A stretch of DNA of 64,000 nucleotides from Desulfobacteraceae bacterium. Its GTDB lineage: Bacteria > Desulfobacterota > Desulfobacteria > Desulfobacterales > Desulfobacteraceae. Under the pieces are notes generated by a model. It saw only the letters and a list, made by a program, of their open reading frames with translations, made no database searches and was not told the DNA's origin. Below are positions 8,751 through 17,699 of this stretch, in pieces (within the stretch, counting starts at the first letter, position 1; every line of letters begins with the position of its first letter). The translations under genes were made by a program, and so were the position numbers. Location: the NCBI GenBank assembly GCA_024225635.1, contig JAAEMK010000847.1:1-64000 (forward strand), given 5' to 3'.

Positions 8751-10085
8751 CTACTCAGGTATTTCCATAATTTCATAGATAATATCTCCCAGGAACTTAA
8801 GCTCCATATCAACCCCGTAGTGGTGGATGATGTCTTCAAGGCCGCCGTGGCAGTTGTGGCAGGGAGCGATTACGACCTCGGCTCCCTTCGCCTTTGCGGC
8901 AAAGAGCTGTTCCGCCTTTATCTTGGTGCTTTCCACCCGGGCGTTTTTAAACGGAGGGCCACAGTTGATCACTCCGCCGCCTGCGCCGCAGCAATAGTTG
9001 TGCTCACGGTTGGGGGTCATCTCGATAAAGGTCTTGCAGGTGGAGTTGACCACGGATCTTGCCATCTCGTGGAGCCCTCTGCCCCTGACAATGTTGCAGG
9101 GATCGTGGAGGGTGACCGGCCTGTCGAACTTCTTCTTGATCTTGATCTTATCGTTGCTGAAAAGTTCATGGTAGTATTCGATGGCGTGGACAATGGGAAT
9201 GGGCGGCATCTTCCAGCCCAGGGCCCGGTTGCCCATGTCATAGACCGAACGGAAGGCGTGGCCGCATTCGCCCATGACGATCCGCTTGGCCTTGAGTTTG
9301 GTGGCCGCCTCGAAATGCATCTTTTTCAGGCGCTCCATCATCTCGTAGTCGCCGGTGAACATGCACATGTCCGAGTTGTCCCATCCGGGGTTGGAGGGCA
9401 TGGTCCAGTTCTCCCCGGCCGCGTTCATGATCATGGCTGCCTGGTAGATGAGCTGGGCCCTGAATTTGGGTTCAGGCCCGATCACGGAGTAGAAGGTGTC
9501 GGCGCCGTCCACGTCAAGGGGGATTCTCAGGTTGGGCACCTCATCCCTGGCCTCCTCCTCCTGCCACATCAGTGTATCCACCCACTCGTCATCCTTTACC
9601 CACATCTGGTTGCCCGTAACCGAATGGCTGTGGGCCGTGTCCTGGATATAGAGGGGAACCACGCCGAGCCTGTGGCAGATCCTGCGCATCACGGACATCA
9701 CATAGGCGATGTCAATGCCGAATGGGCAGTACATGGCGCAGCGCTTGCAAAGGTTGCACTGGGTATAGGCAACCACGGCGGCCTTCTTGATGAATTCCGG
9801 AGAGACCTTGCCTTTTTTCCGTATGATCTCCCACATGGTCTGCTTGATCTTGCCCGCGGGAGAAAATTTGGGGTCCTTGTTCCGTGACATGTAAAAATGG
9901 CATCCTTCGCTGCAAAGGCCGCAATGGACGCAGGTGTCAACATAAACCTTGAGCCTGGCGCCGGTTTCGGAGGACAGGACCTCGTTGATTATCCGTTCTA
10001 TTTTTTCAGGGGAGAGTTGTTCAACTCCCTTTAAAATTCCCTGGTCATCGATCTCATTGTCTGTGACCGTTGTTGAATCAGTCAT
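8751..10085 (-). CDS. tmcB: TmcB, CCG/HdrD-like iron-sulfur subunit
   Basis: 444 residues, cytoplasmic. Two ferredoxin-type [4Fe-4S] motifs lie in the N-terminal part: [11 protein letters not shown] near residue 51 and [12 protein letters not shown] near residue 115. The C-terminal half carries cysteine-rich CCG elements ([26 protein letters not shown]), which in HdrB/HdrD bind special [4Fe-4S] clusters. In the Tmc complex TmcB is the cytoplasmic module that receives electrons through TmcC. AAAGG stands a few bases before the ATG. It lies between tmcC (27 bp) and tmcA (16 bp). Confidence 0.93.
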   Translation of the reverse strand: MTDSTTVTDNEIDDQGILKGVEQLSPEKIERIINEVLSSETGARLKVYVDTCVHCGLCSEGCHFYMSRNKDPKFSPAGKIKQTMWEIIRKKGKVSPEFIKKAAVVAYTQCNLCKRCAMYCPFGIDIAYVMSVMRRICHRLGVVPLYIQDTAHSHSVTGNQMWVKDDEWVDTLMWQEEEARDEVPNLRIPLDVDGADTFYSVIGPEPKFRAQLIYQAAMIMNAAGENWTMPSNPGWDNSDMCMFTGDYEMMERLKKMHFEAATKLKAKRIVMGECGHAFRSVYDMGNRALGWKMPPIPIVHAIEYYHELFSNDKIKIKKKFDRPVTLHDPCNIVRGRGLHEMARSVVNSTCKTFIEMTPNREHNYCCGAGGGVINCGPPFKNARVESTKIKAEQLFAAKAKGAEVVIAPCHNCHGGLEDIIHHYGVDMELKFLGDIIYEIMEIPE

Positions 10086-10112
10086 GGTAAACCTTTATGT
10101 TGAAATATGTTA

Positions 10113-10772
10113 TTACCAGTCTTTTGCCATTCTTACGCCGCCGAACTCAGAACCGATATATCCCCGGGTGAAGGGGAAGAGGAACATGTGGAAGAGCTTT
10201 GTAAAGGGGATGACGGCGAGCATGAGCTCTCCTGACAGGATATGGATCAGCGTCATGGTCGGGAATCCAGCCCACTGGTGATAAACCCAGACACCCGTGG
10301 CAAAGGGAGCCGCGACAATGATCAGGATCACAATGTCCACCCAGGTGGTCAGGTACTTGACCTCGGGAAGCATGATCCTCCTTCCGGCAAAAAAGACGCA
10401 GGAAAAGACCACAACCATTGAGAGGATGTCGGCAACACGGTCCGACAGGGTGAACCAGTGGATACCGAAACTCTCCTCCAGGAGCATTACATGGGCGAAC
10501 ACGAACAGGGGAGCGACAAAGAGCGCAATGTGAAACGCAAAGGTCACCACCGTCATGGCGGGGTGAAGCCGCATGTTTCTTGTACCGAAAGGGGTCAGCC
10601 AGTGGGCGATGGATCTCAAGGCAAAGTTAAGGTCCATGTACTGGAATACTGAACCATCCTTTTCCCGGGCCAGCTTGTAAAGGCCGATGAACCGGTAGAG
10701 GCTGCCTCCGAAGAAAACAGCGAAGGAGAGCCATGCCAGGGGGCCTGTGATTATAGCGTAAATGTCATGCAT
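10113..10772 (-). CDS. tmcC: TmcC, NarI/DsrM-like membrane cytochrome b
   Basis: 219 residues with about five hydrophobic helices, spanning nearly the whole chain, as in respiratory nitrate reductase gamma/DsrM-type subunits. Histidines in or near helices (for example in FAHVMLL, YHQWAG and LIHILSG) are candidates for heme b ligands. It should anchor TmcB to the membrane and pass electrons between TmcA and TmcB. The ATG at 10772 follows GAGGAG by 8 nt. It lies 20 bp after tmcD and 27 bp before tmcB, so one transcript is expected. Confidence 0.92.
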   Translation of the reverse strand: MHDIYAIITGPLAWLSFAVFFGGSLYRFIGLYKLAREKDGSVFQYMDLNFALRSIAHWLTPFGTRNMRLHPAMTVVTFAFHIALFVAPLFVFAHVMLLEESFGIHWFTLSDRVADILSMVVVFSCVFFAGRRIMLPEVKYLTTWVDIVILIIVAAPFATGVWVYHQWAGFPTMTLIHILSGELMLAVIPFTKLFHMFLFPFTRGYIGSEFGGVRMAKDW

Positions 10773-10792
10773 TGAAAGTTCTCCTCAAAAAA

Positions 10793-12061
10793 TTAACCAA
10801 GATCAACGATTTCCCGGTAAAAGACGTCTTTTTCCACTCCCCGGATGAGAAGCCGGGAACCGTCCGGGCTGAACACGGGCATTTCAAGCCGGCTGAAGCT
10901 TCGGTCCAGGGGCGTGCCGTCAACCACGATTGTGTAGGCACCGTTGATCTCCACCTTGGCCGCCACGTGGTTGCCGTCCCGGCTGAACACCGGTTGCCAG
11001 GCCATGTCGAACCGGCCCTGCCAGGGGCTGCCGTCCACGGCCACTCCCCATTTGCCGTCATGCTTGAAAACGCATCCGGCCCGCTCGCCGTCCCGGGAAA
11101 GGACAAGATCGGTCACTAACTCGTTAAAGGTCGCCTGCCAGGCAATTCCGTCCAGGGCCACGGTCCAGAGACCGTATTCCGGTGCGACAATGGCTGCGAT
11201 CCGGTTGCCGTCCTGGGAGTAGGCCGGGTGCCAGAGCTGGGTGAATGAGGTGTCCCAGACCTTGCCGCCTTCGGTGGCAAGGTGCCAGCGTCCGTTTTCC
11301 TTTACCGGTGCGATGACTGAGTCATCGGTTGGAGAAAACAAAGGCGCCCATACCGAGCTGTAGTTCCGGTCCCAGGTTTTTCCGTCCACGGCAATGGTGT
11401 AGTCCTGGTAGTTGGTCCGCACCGATGCGGCCACCCGGGAAGCGTCCCTTGAAAAACAGGGTTCCCACACGTTCATGAAATTCTGCTTCCAGGGGTTGCC
11501 GTCAACGGCCACCGTGTAGCAGCCCTTCCTGAACTTGAAGATCTCGGCTTCAAGGACCTGCTCGGACTCGACAACGGCGGTCGAATGTTTGCCGTCCAGG
11601 CTGAGGGCCATGCCGGTGAGCCTTGGGTATAGCGTTTCCCAGGGCTTGTCGTCGATTACGGCACCGTATTCAAGCTCCTTCTGAGAGGAAACGGCAATGT
11701 GATCCCCGGCAGGGGTCAGGGTCATGCCCCATACAAAGTCAAAGGTGTTTTCCCAGGGGGTATCATCAGTTGACACGGTCCATTCCGCCATGTCCGAGAT
11801 CAGCCCTGAGAGCCGGCCGTCAGGGCCGTATCTCAGGTTCCACACCTTGTCATAGGCGTTTTCCCATGTCTGGATCTCCTTGCCCGATGCCTGGGTGGCA
11901 ACGGTGAATTCTTCGTCCTCGTTCCTGACAACAGCGGCAACGGTTTCTCCGTCCGGACTTGCAAAGGGCTCCTCCGTATAGGAGTAGCTCTCCTGCCAAA
12001 GGGACAGGTCCGCAACAGGCTTTCTGCCGGGTTCCCAGTCCCATTTATCTGAGTCTATCAT
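10793..12061 (-). CDS. tmcD: TmcD, Trp-rich WD40-like beta-propeller subunit
   Basis: 422 residues without signal peptide or membrane helix, so cytoplasmic. The chain is made of roughly 40-residue units with a pattern of VAVDG-x-PW, a downstream W-x-P-x-FS-x-DG and a hydrophobic strand, typical of beta-propellers; tryptophan is strikingly frequent, as reported for TmcD, the Trp-rich subunit of the Tmc complex. AAGGAG precedes the ATG by 8 nt. It is the first gene of the unit here (D-C-B-A), with tmcA last. Its function within the complex is not well defined; scaffolding is a guess. Confidence 0.88.
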   Translation of the reverse strand: MIDSDKWDWEPGRKPVADLSLWQESYSYTEEPFASPDGETVAAVVRNEDEEFTVATQASGKEIQTWENAYDKVWNLRYGPDGRLSGLISDMAEWTVSTDDTPWENTFDFVWGMTLTPAGDHIAVSSQKELEYGAVIDDKPWETLYPRLTGMALSLDGKHSTAVVESEQVLEAEIFKFRKGCYTVAVDGNPWKQNFMNVWEPCFSRDASRVAASVRTNYQDYTIAVDGKTWDRNYSSVWAPLFSPTDDSVIAPVKENGRWHLATEGGKVWDTSFTQLWHPAYSQDGNRIAAIVAPEYGLWTVALDGIAWQATFNELVTDLVLSRDGERAGCVFKHDGKWGVAVDGSPWQGRFDMAWQPVFSRDGNHVAAKVEINGAYTIVVDGTPLDRSFSRLEMPVFSPDGSRLLIRGVEKDVFYREIVDLG

Positions 12062-12436
12062 TATACAGTGCTCCTTGGTGTGTACAGTGCTCTGTGATGC
12101 GTGTGAGTATGTACTCGTTGAAAAAAGCGTTAGGGTTGTTAATTAAGGAAAATGTGACAATCGGTGTTGACAAGCAGTTGTTTATCTTCATATGCCGCAA
12201 TTTCCTCACTCAAGTCAGGTAAATACGTGCCTTCCACTTATCATATGAAAATTTTATTGCAAGGGGATTCTACCAACTTTTTTAAGTGCTGTCAGCTTAA
12301 ATTGACGAGGGTGTTCACCTGCACAAACTGAAGAGTGCCGTATTTATGGAGTGGAAAAACAGAAACGATTGTGGTAATTACGGGGTACACTTCAATGAAG
12401 ATAGACTATTTCTTATAAAAAATATGGAGGTCGTTG
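12062..12436. other. Divergent intergenic region between tmcD and purC
   Basis: 375 bp without a credible gene. It must hold promoters for the minus-strand tmc operon and for plus-strand purC. A GCACTGTA direct repeat occurs twice on the minus strand just before the tmcD start, one copy overlapping the gap between ribosome site and ATG. A TTGACA hexamer is present on the plus strand near 12167, but no good -10 box follows at standard spacing. I cannot name a regulator site. Confidence 0.5.
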
Positions 12437-13324
12437 ATGGATAAGCCGGTTCGAGAAACAGATTTTTCAGATCTTACCCTTGTTAGAAAAGGAAAGGTCA
12501 GGGATATATATGATACGGGGGATGCGTACCTGATGGTGACAACGGACAGGCTTTCCGCCTTTGACGTTGTCCTTCCCGACGGAATTCCCGGAAAGGGCAA
12601 GGTCCTGACCCAGATTTCCGCTTTCTGGTTCAAGCAGATGGAGCCGTTGATCGGGAACCACCTGATTTCAACGGATGTCGCGGATTTCCCCGAGTCCTGC
12701 CAAAAGTACGCGGACATCCTCGAAGGCCGGTCCATGCTCGTCAAAAAGGCCGAGCCCCTGCAGGTTGAGTGCATTGTCCGGGGATATATCTCAGGCTCCG
12801 GATGGAAATCCTACCAGGAGAGCGGCACCCTCTGCGGCATCGAGCTGCCCGAAGGCCTGACCGAGTCGGACCGCCTGCCCGAACCCATTTTCACCCCCTC
12901 AACCAAGGCCGAGGTGGGGGACCACGACATCAACATCGATTTTGAAGAAGCCAAGAAGATCCTCGGCGTGGAGCGGGCCGAACGCCTGAGGGACCTGAGC
13001 ATTCAGATCTACCTCAAGGGCGCTGAAAAAGCCCTGGAAAAGGGAATCATCATTGCGGACACCAAGTTTGAGTTCGGTATCGTGGATGATGAAATCATCC
13101 TCATCGACGAGGTGCTCACCCCGGATTCATCCCGGTTCTGGCCCAAGGATACCTACACCCCCGGCGGAGCCCAGAAGAGCTATGACAAGCAGTTTGTCAG
13201 GGACTGGCTCATCTCCTCCGGCTGGGACAAGAAAGCTCCGGGACCGAAGCTTCCCGAAGATGTCATCCAGGGAACCGCCGCCAAGTACCGGGAAGTGCTT
13301 GAGCTGATTACAGGTCAGGACTGA
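12437..13324 (+). CDS. purC: Phosphoribosylaminoimidazole-succinocarboxamide synthase (SAICAR synthetase)
   Basis: 295 residues; catalyses ATP-dependent joining of CAIR and aspartate in purine synthesis. Family signatures include [10 protein letters not shown] at the N-terminus, [25 protein letters not shown], and the C-terminal [14 protein letters not shown]. Length matches the long (about 295-residue) PurC class rather than the short E. coli type. The ATG at 12437 has GGAGG 6 nt upstream; an adjacent TTG in frame is less likely. It stands first on the plus strand, opposite to tmcD, and is followed after 85 bp by the glycosyltransferase gene. Confidence 0.96.
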   Translation: MDKPVRETDFSDLTLVRKGKVRDIYDTGDAYLMVTTDRLSAFDVVLPDGIPGKGKVLTQISAFWFKQMEPLIGNHLISTDVADFPESCQKYADILEGRSMLVKKAEPLQVECIVRGYISGSGWKSYQESGTLCGIELPEGLTESDRLPEPIFTPSTKAEVGDHDINIDFEEAKKILGVERAERLRDLSIQIYLKGAEKALEKGIIIADTKFEFGIVDDEIILIDEVLTPDSSRFWPKDTYTPGGAQKSYDKQFVRDWLISSGWDKKAPGPKLPEDVIQGTAAKYREVLELITGQD

Positions 13325-13409
13325 TTGATGCCCAAGACAATCCATTTGTCAGAGAAAAACCGTGGGGATGAACCATCCGGGGTTTCCAGGCAGGCTCTTT
13401 TTTTCTGAT

Positions 13410-14603
13410 ATGGAAAAGAATAAGATACTGGTCCTGATCCCCGTGTTCAACCATGGGGACACCCTGCGGCAGGTGGTCATGGAAGCCCTTGGCCTCCATG
13501 ACGCCGTAATGGTGGTGGATGACGGCAGCACGGACGGTTCCATGGACGGCATACGGGATCTTGACGTACGCCGTCTTTCACACGCCAAAAACCTGGGCAA
13601 GGGGGCTGCCATACGGACCGGCGCAAAAGAGGCGCGTTCCCTGGGATATACCCACATCATTACCATGGATGCCGATCTTCAGCACAGTGCCGGGGACATT
13701 CCCCTGTTCAAGATAAAGATCGAATGCCATCCGGATGCCGTCATCATCGGCAAGCGGGATTTCAATACCGGCAAAATTCCCGTTTTCCCGGTATTGGGAC
13801 GGTCCTTATCCAATTTCCGGCTCAGGATACAGACGGGGCGCAAGCTGTCCGATGTCCGAAGCGGATTCCGGGCCTATCCCCTTGCCCTGTTTGATTTTTT
13901 CGAGTTCAAGGAAAACCGCTGCGCCTTTGGGTTGGAAATCCTCGTGAAATCGGCCTGGGCGGGCATTGCCCTGAAAGAGGTGGATATCTCCTTTCCCTGT
14001 CGGCCAAATGGAAAACGGATTTCCTATTTTAGATACCTGGGTGACTGCCTGTCTATCGCTCTTCTCAATGCCAGGCTGACCCTGCGGTCATTTCTGCCGT
14101 TCCCCCACAAGCAGTTCAATGAGGATGCCAGGCCCGAAAGACTCTCGGTTTTAAGCCCGGTCAGGTCGTTGAAACGGCTTGCCGAATCCAACATTTCTCC
14201 TGCCAGGATAGCCGTGTCAGGGGCAGTGGGCGTTTTCCTGGGAGCACTTCCCCTTATCGGCTGGCACACCATTGCCATCCTGATCGTGGCAGGGGCCTGC
14301 AGGCTCAACAAGCTGGTTGCCCTTGCAACAAGCCAGCTCTGTGTGATTCCCTTTATGCCGGCCGCATGTATCGAAACCGGTCATTTCATGAGACACGGAC
14401 GTTTTCTAACCGAATTCTCCATGGAGACCCTGGGATATCAATGCCTGGACCGGCTGTTTGAATGGTTTACAGGTTCTCTTGTTCTTGCCCCGTTGGCGGG
14501 TCTCATTGTCGGCGTATTGATCTACCAGGTTTTGACTTCAGGGCTTCAGGGCTCCAGGCCGGCATTAAAAAAAAGATTAGGGGAATCGCGCCCCATTGAA
14601 TAA
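13410..14603 (+). CDS. Glycosyltransferase family 2 fused to DUF2062-like membrane domain
   Basis: About 397 residues. The first 210 or so form a GT-A domain: ILVLIPVFNHG, VVDDGSTDGS and the metal-binding MDADLQH, with HAKNLGKGAAIRTG between. The rest has a DUF2062-like membrane part (ISPARIAVSGAVGVFLGALP and two more hydrophobic stretches). This architecture suggests sugar or polyprenyl-phosphate transfer at the inner membrane; the acceptor is unknown. The start is uncertain: ATG at 13410 begins right before the GT2 core, while ATG 13368 or GTG 13362 would add 14-16 atypical residues, and none has a strong ribosome site. It may share a transcript with fabG. Confidence 0.85.
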   Translation: MEKNKILVLIPVFNHGDTLRQVVMEALGLHDAVMVVDDGSTDGSMDGIRDLDVRRLSHAKNLGKGAAIRTGAKEARSLGYTHIITMDADLQHSAGDIPLFKIKIECHPDAVIIGKRDFNTGKIPVFPVLGRSLSNFRLRIQTGRKLSDVRSGFRAYPLALFDFFEFKENRCAFGLEILVKSAWAGIALKEVDISFPCRPNGKRISYFRYLGDCLSIALLNARLTLRSFLPFPHKQFNEDARPERLSVLSPVRSLKRLAESNISPARIAVSGAVGVFLGALPLIGWHTIAILIVAGACRLNKLVALATSQLCVIPFMPAACIETGHFMRHGRFLTEFSMETLGYQCLDRLFEWFTGSLVLAPLAGLIVGVLIYQVLTSGLQGSRPALKKRLGESRPIE

Positions 14604-14677
14604 AGAAAATCCCGGAACCAGGAAAAAGCTTATCCTCGATGGAGTCAATTAACTTCAATGAAAGGAATTACAAATCC

Positions 14678-15436
14678 ATGAACCCATCAACAAATCCAAC
14701 AGACCCAAACGCCCCAAAGCAGACAGCCCTGGTAACAGGAGCCAGCCGGGGCATAGGACGCTGCGTTGCATTGGATCTTGCCGCAACCGGCAGGCATGTC
14801 TGTGTCAACTATGTCAGGAACGAGGCTGCCGCCCGGGAAACCCTGTCAGCCATTGAAGAGGCAGGGGGAAGCGGGGAGATCATCCCCTTTGATGTCGCGG
14901 ATCAGGCCCAGTCCGAAGCAGCGGTAAAGGCCATTCTTGAGAAGCACGGTAAAATAGAAATCCTGGTCAACAATGCCGGGATCGCCGATGACATGCTCAT
15001 GGTGCGGATGAAGCCGGAGACCTGGCAGCGTGTATTGGATACGAACCTCACGGGATTTTACAATGTCACCCGTCTTGTGGTGAAAAATATGATCCGGAAA
15101 CAGTTTGGCAGAATCGTCAACATCACCTCCACCTCGGGCCAGATGGGCCAGGCAGGCCAGATCAACTACTCTGCGGCCAAGGCGGGTCTTATCGGCGCCA
15201 CAAAGGCGCTCTCCAGGGAGGTGTCATCGAGAAACATCACCGTCAACGCCGTTTCTCCGGGTTTCATCGAGACCGAAATGACCGAAAAACTTCCCCTGGA
15301 AAAAATCGTTGAAACCATTCCAATGAAACGGGCTGGTACGCCCCGGGAAGTTGCTTCAGCAGTAACCTTTTTCTGTTCCGACCAGGCCTCCTACATCACG
15401 GGCCAGATCCTCGGGGTAAACGGGGGAATCGTTTAG
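14678..15436 (+). CDS. fabG: 3-oxoacyl-ACP reductase (FabG-type SDR)
   Basis: 252 residues. A classical short-chain dehydrogenase: nucleotide motif TGASRGIG at about 20-27, NNAG, the catalytic Ser in ITSTSGQMG, and YSAAK with catalytic Tyr and Lys; C-terminal SYITGQILGVNGG matches FabG. It would reduce 3-oxoacyl-ACP with NADPH in fatty-acid elongation. The ATG at 14678 is preferred because AAAGGAA precedes it; an upstream ATG at 14639 would add 13 residues. It follows the GT2-DUF2062 gene, a pairing also seen in clusters building acyl-glycan or polyene products, so a dedicated role cannot be excluded. Confidence 0.93.
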   Translation: MNPSTNPTDPNAPKQTALVTGASRGIGRCVALDLAATGRHVCVNYVRNEAAARETLSAIEEAGGSGEIIPFDVADQAQSEAAVKAILEKHGKIEILVNNAGIADDMLMVRMKPETWQRVLDTNLTGFYNVTRLVVKNMIRKQFGRIVNITSTSGQMGQAGQINYSAAKAGLIGATKALSREVSSRNITVNAVSPGFIETEMTEKLPLEKIVETIPMKRAGTPREVASAVTFFCSDQASYITGQILGVNGGIV

Positions 15437-15446
15437 TAAAGTAAAT

Positions 15447-15471
15447 GGGGACAGATTTTAAATCTGTCCCC
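15447..15471. repeat. 25-bp REP-like palindrome
   Basis: Twelve-base arms, GGGGACAGATTT and its complement, flank a single T just after the fabG stop. A near copy lies at 15567-15590, and fragments (AGTCCCCTTAAAT) lie between. Such GGGGACA...TGTCCCC palindromes resemble REP elements mobilised by RAYT (Tnp_REP) transposases, none of which is in this window. Confidence 0.75.
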
Positions 15472-15490
15472 TTAAATAGTCCCCTTAAAT

Positions 15491-15530
15491 AAAAAAGCCG
15501 CAGCCGCCGGTCCCCCGGCAGCTGCAGCTT
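15491..15530 (-). terminator. Rho-independent terminator for the EF-G paralogue operon
   Basis: On the minus strand a 16-bp stem (arms 15515-15530 and 15495-15510, only two G-U-type mismatches) with a 4-nt loop runs into TTTTTT at 15496-15491. It lies 68 bp after the EF-G paralogue stop. The strong stem may also slow plus-strand transcription leaving fabG. Confidence 0.8.
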
Positions 15531-15542
15531 AAAGAACTCAAT

Positions 15543-15590
15543 GGGGACAAATTTCACTTTGTCCTTGGGGACAGATTTTAAATCTGTCCC
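15543..15590. repeat. Second cluster of GGGGACA palindromes
   Basis: Two adjacent palindromes: GGACAAA with TTTGTCC (15545-15564) and GGGGACAGATTT with its complement (15567-15590), the latter matching the copy at 15447-15471. They abut the 3' end of the EF-G paralogue gene. Together with the first copy they bracket the terminator. Confidence 0.7.
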
Positions 15591-15597
15591 TTTCAGT

Positions 15598-17667
15598 TTA
15601 ATCTTCCCGTTCGCTAAGCACCTTTTCAATCACCTTTGCCGAAAGGTCCCCTGGAACCTCGTCATAGTGATCGAACTCCATCTCAAAGGTTCCGCGTCCG
15701 CCGGTCATGGAACGAAGATCCGGGGCATACCTCAGGATTTCCGCCATGGGGACATTGGCGTTGATTATCTGCTTGTCCCCTTCGGAATCCATGCCAAGGA
15801 CCCGGCCGCGCCTGGAGTTGAGATCGCCCATGATATCTCCGGTATACTCGTCCGGAACCATGATCGATACTTTCAGGATGGGTTCCAGAAGGGCCGGTTT
15901 TGCATCCTCGGCCGCCTTTTTAAAGGCGATGGAACCCGCGACCTTGAAGGCCATCTCCGAGGAGTCAACGGAATGGTAGGAACCGTCGTCCAGGGTGACC
16001 TTGAAGTCGACACAAGGGAATCCTGCGAGGATGCCCTTTTGACACGCTTCGAGCACGCCTTTCTCAACGGCGGGAATATAGGTCTTGGGAATGGAGCCGC
16101 CAACGATCTTGTCAACAAATTCAAACCCCTTGCCCTTTGGCAGGGGCTCGAGGACGATCCAGCAGTCGCCGAACTGGCCGTGGCCGCCGGACTGCTTCTT
16201 GTGGCGTCCCTGGACCCTCACCTTTTTCTTAAAGGTCTCCCGGTAGGGAACCTTGGGAGTGCTGATGGCCATGTCCACGTTGAATTTGCGCCTGATCTTC
16301 TCGATGGTGGTCTCGATGTGAACCAGGCCCCGGCCGGAAAGAATGGTCTCATTGGTCTCGACCTCCCGTTTCAGCTGGAGAGCGGTGTCCTCTTCCATGA
16401 TTTTTCTCAGGGCGCCGTGGATTTTATCTTCATCCCCCTTATTCTTTGAGGAGATGGCAAATGAGATCACCGGCGGCATGGGAGCGGGCGGAGTGAACTT
16501 GATCTCCTTGTCGGTTGTAAGGGTATCTCCGGTCTGGGTATCCTTGAGCTTGGCAACAGCAACGATGGAGCCCGGCACGGCTTCCGTGATGGGTTTCTGC
16601 TCCTTACCCACAATCTCCAGGAGCTGGGTAAACCGTTCCTTTGAATCTTTGTTGACGTTGAGGAAGTTACCTTCCTTGCCAAGGGTTCCTGAAATCACAC
16701 GGAAAAGGGAGAGCCTTCCGGCATAGGGATCAACAATGGTGTTGAACACAAATCCCGCGAACGGGGCATCGGGATCCGGGGCGACTTCAACATCGTCTCC
16801 GTCGCCGTTCCGGGCGATCCACGCCCCCCTGTCCAGGGGAGAAGGCATATATTCGTTGATAAAGTCAAAAAGGAGATCCACACCCATGAGCTTGACTGCG
16901 GCACCGCACAGGACCGGTGTGAACTCTGCGTCGAGAAGCCCTTTTCTAAAGGCTTTTTTCAGATCTTCAACGGGAATGGTCTCTCCCTCCAGATAGCGTT
17001 CAAGAAGATCGTCGTCAAGTTCCGCAACACTTTCGATAAATGTCTCTTTGGCAAACTCCACATCATCCGCCATCTCGGCGGGAACATCCGAGACCTGGCA
17101 GTTTCCTTCATCGTCATACAGGTAGGCCCTGTTGGCGATGATATCAACCACGCCCTTGAAGTTTTCTTCCGTTCCAATGGGAAGGTGAGTGACGACGGTC
17201 TTGAGCTTGAGTGCCGGGGCTGAGGCATCTACAGCGGCCTGGAAGTCGGATCGTTCCCGGTCAAGCTTGTTGATGAAAAGGACAGAGGGAAGTTTGTCTG
17301 CAATTACACAGGCAGCGGCTTCTTCGGTGATGGCCAAGGGCCCGCTGACCCCGTCAATGACGAGGACAACACCGTCGGCTGCCGGCATGCATGTTTTTGC
17401 AGCTGAGAAAAAGTTCTGGTCACCCGGAGTATCCATAAGAGTCACAGAATGTTTTTTCCAGGCGTATTTGTGAAAGGCAGAGCTGACACTTTGCTGCTTC
17501 TTCACTTCTTCAGGCTGAAAGTCCATTGCGGTGTTGCCTTCTTCGACTCTTCCGAAGCGTTTGACAGCTCCAGACTTAAAGAGCATTGCTTCAGCCAAAG
17601 AAGTTTTACCCGCACCTCCATGACCTGCCAGAACGACGTTTCTCATTTGTTTAATTTGTTCAGTCAT
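15598..17667 (-). CDS. Elongation factor G-like translational GTPase (EF-G2-type paralogue)
   Basis: 689 residues. G1 AGHGGAGKTSL (about 15-25), G3 DTPG and G4 NKLD are intact, followed by domains II-V in EF-G order. The switch I/G2 region reads QQSVSSA where canonical EF-G has RGITI-type sequence; this is typical of EF-G2-like paralogues rather than the main translocase. It may therefore work in ribosome recycling or stress rather than general translocation. Start ATG 17667 has AAAGGAG 6 nt upstream. It is the last gene of the run after tlyA (32-bp gap) and is followed by a terminator. Confidence 0.9.
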   Translation of the reverse strand: MTEQIKQMRNVVLAGHGGAGKTSLAEAMLFKSGAVKRFGRVEEGNTAMDFQPEEVKKQQSVSSAFHKYAWKKHSVTLMDTPGDQNFFSAAKTCMPAADGVVLVIDGVSGPLAITEEAAACVIADKLPSVLFINKLDRERSDFQAAVDASAPALKLKTVVTHLPIGTEENFKGVVDIIANRAYLYDDEGNCQVSDVPAEMADDVEFAKETFIESVAELDDDLLERYLEGETIPVEDLKKAFRKGLLDAEFTPVLCGAAVKLMGVDLLFDFINEYMPSPLDRGAWIARNGDGDDVEVAPDPDAPFAGFVFNTIVDPYAGRLSLFRVISGTLGKEGNFLNVNKDSKERFTQLLEIVGKEQKPITEAVPGSIVAVAKLKDTQTGDTLTTDKEIKFTPPAPMPPVISFAISSKNKGDEDKIHGALRKIMEEDTALQLKREVETNETILSGRGLVHIETTIEKIRRKFNVDMAISTPKVPYRETFKKKVRVQGRHKKQSGGHGQFGDCWIVLEPLPKGKGFEFVDKIVGGSIPKTYIPAVEKGVLEACQKGILAGFPCVDFKVTLDDGSYHSVDSSEMAFKVAGSIAFKKAAEDAKPALLEPILKVSIMVPDEYTGDIMGDLNSRRGRVLGMDSEGDKQIINANVPMAEILRYAPDLRSMTGGRGTFEMEFDHYDEVPGDLSAKVIEKVLSERED

Positions 17668-17699
17668 TAGAGCTCCTTTCCAGTGATTAATAAAGAACA

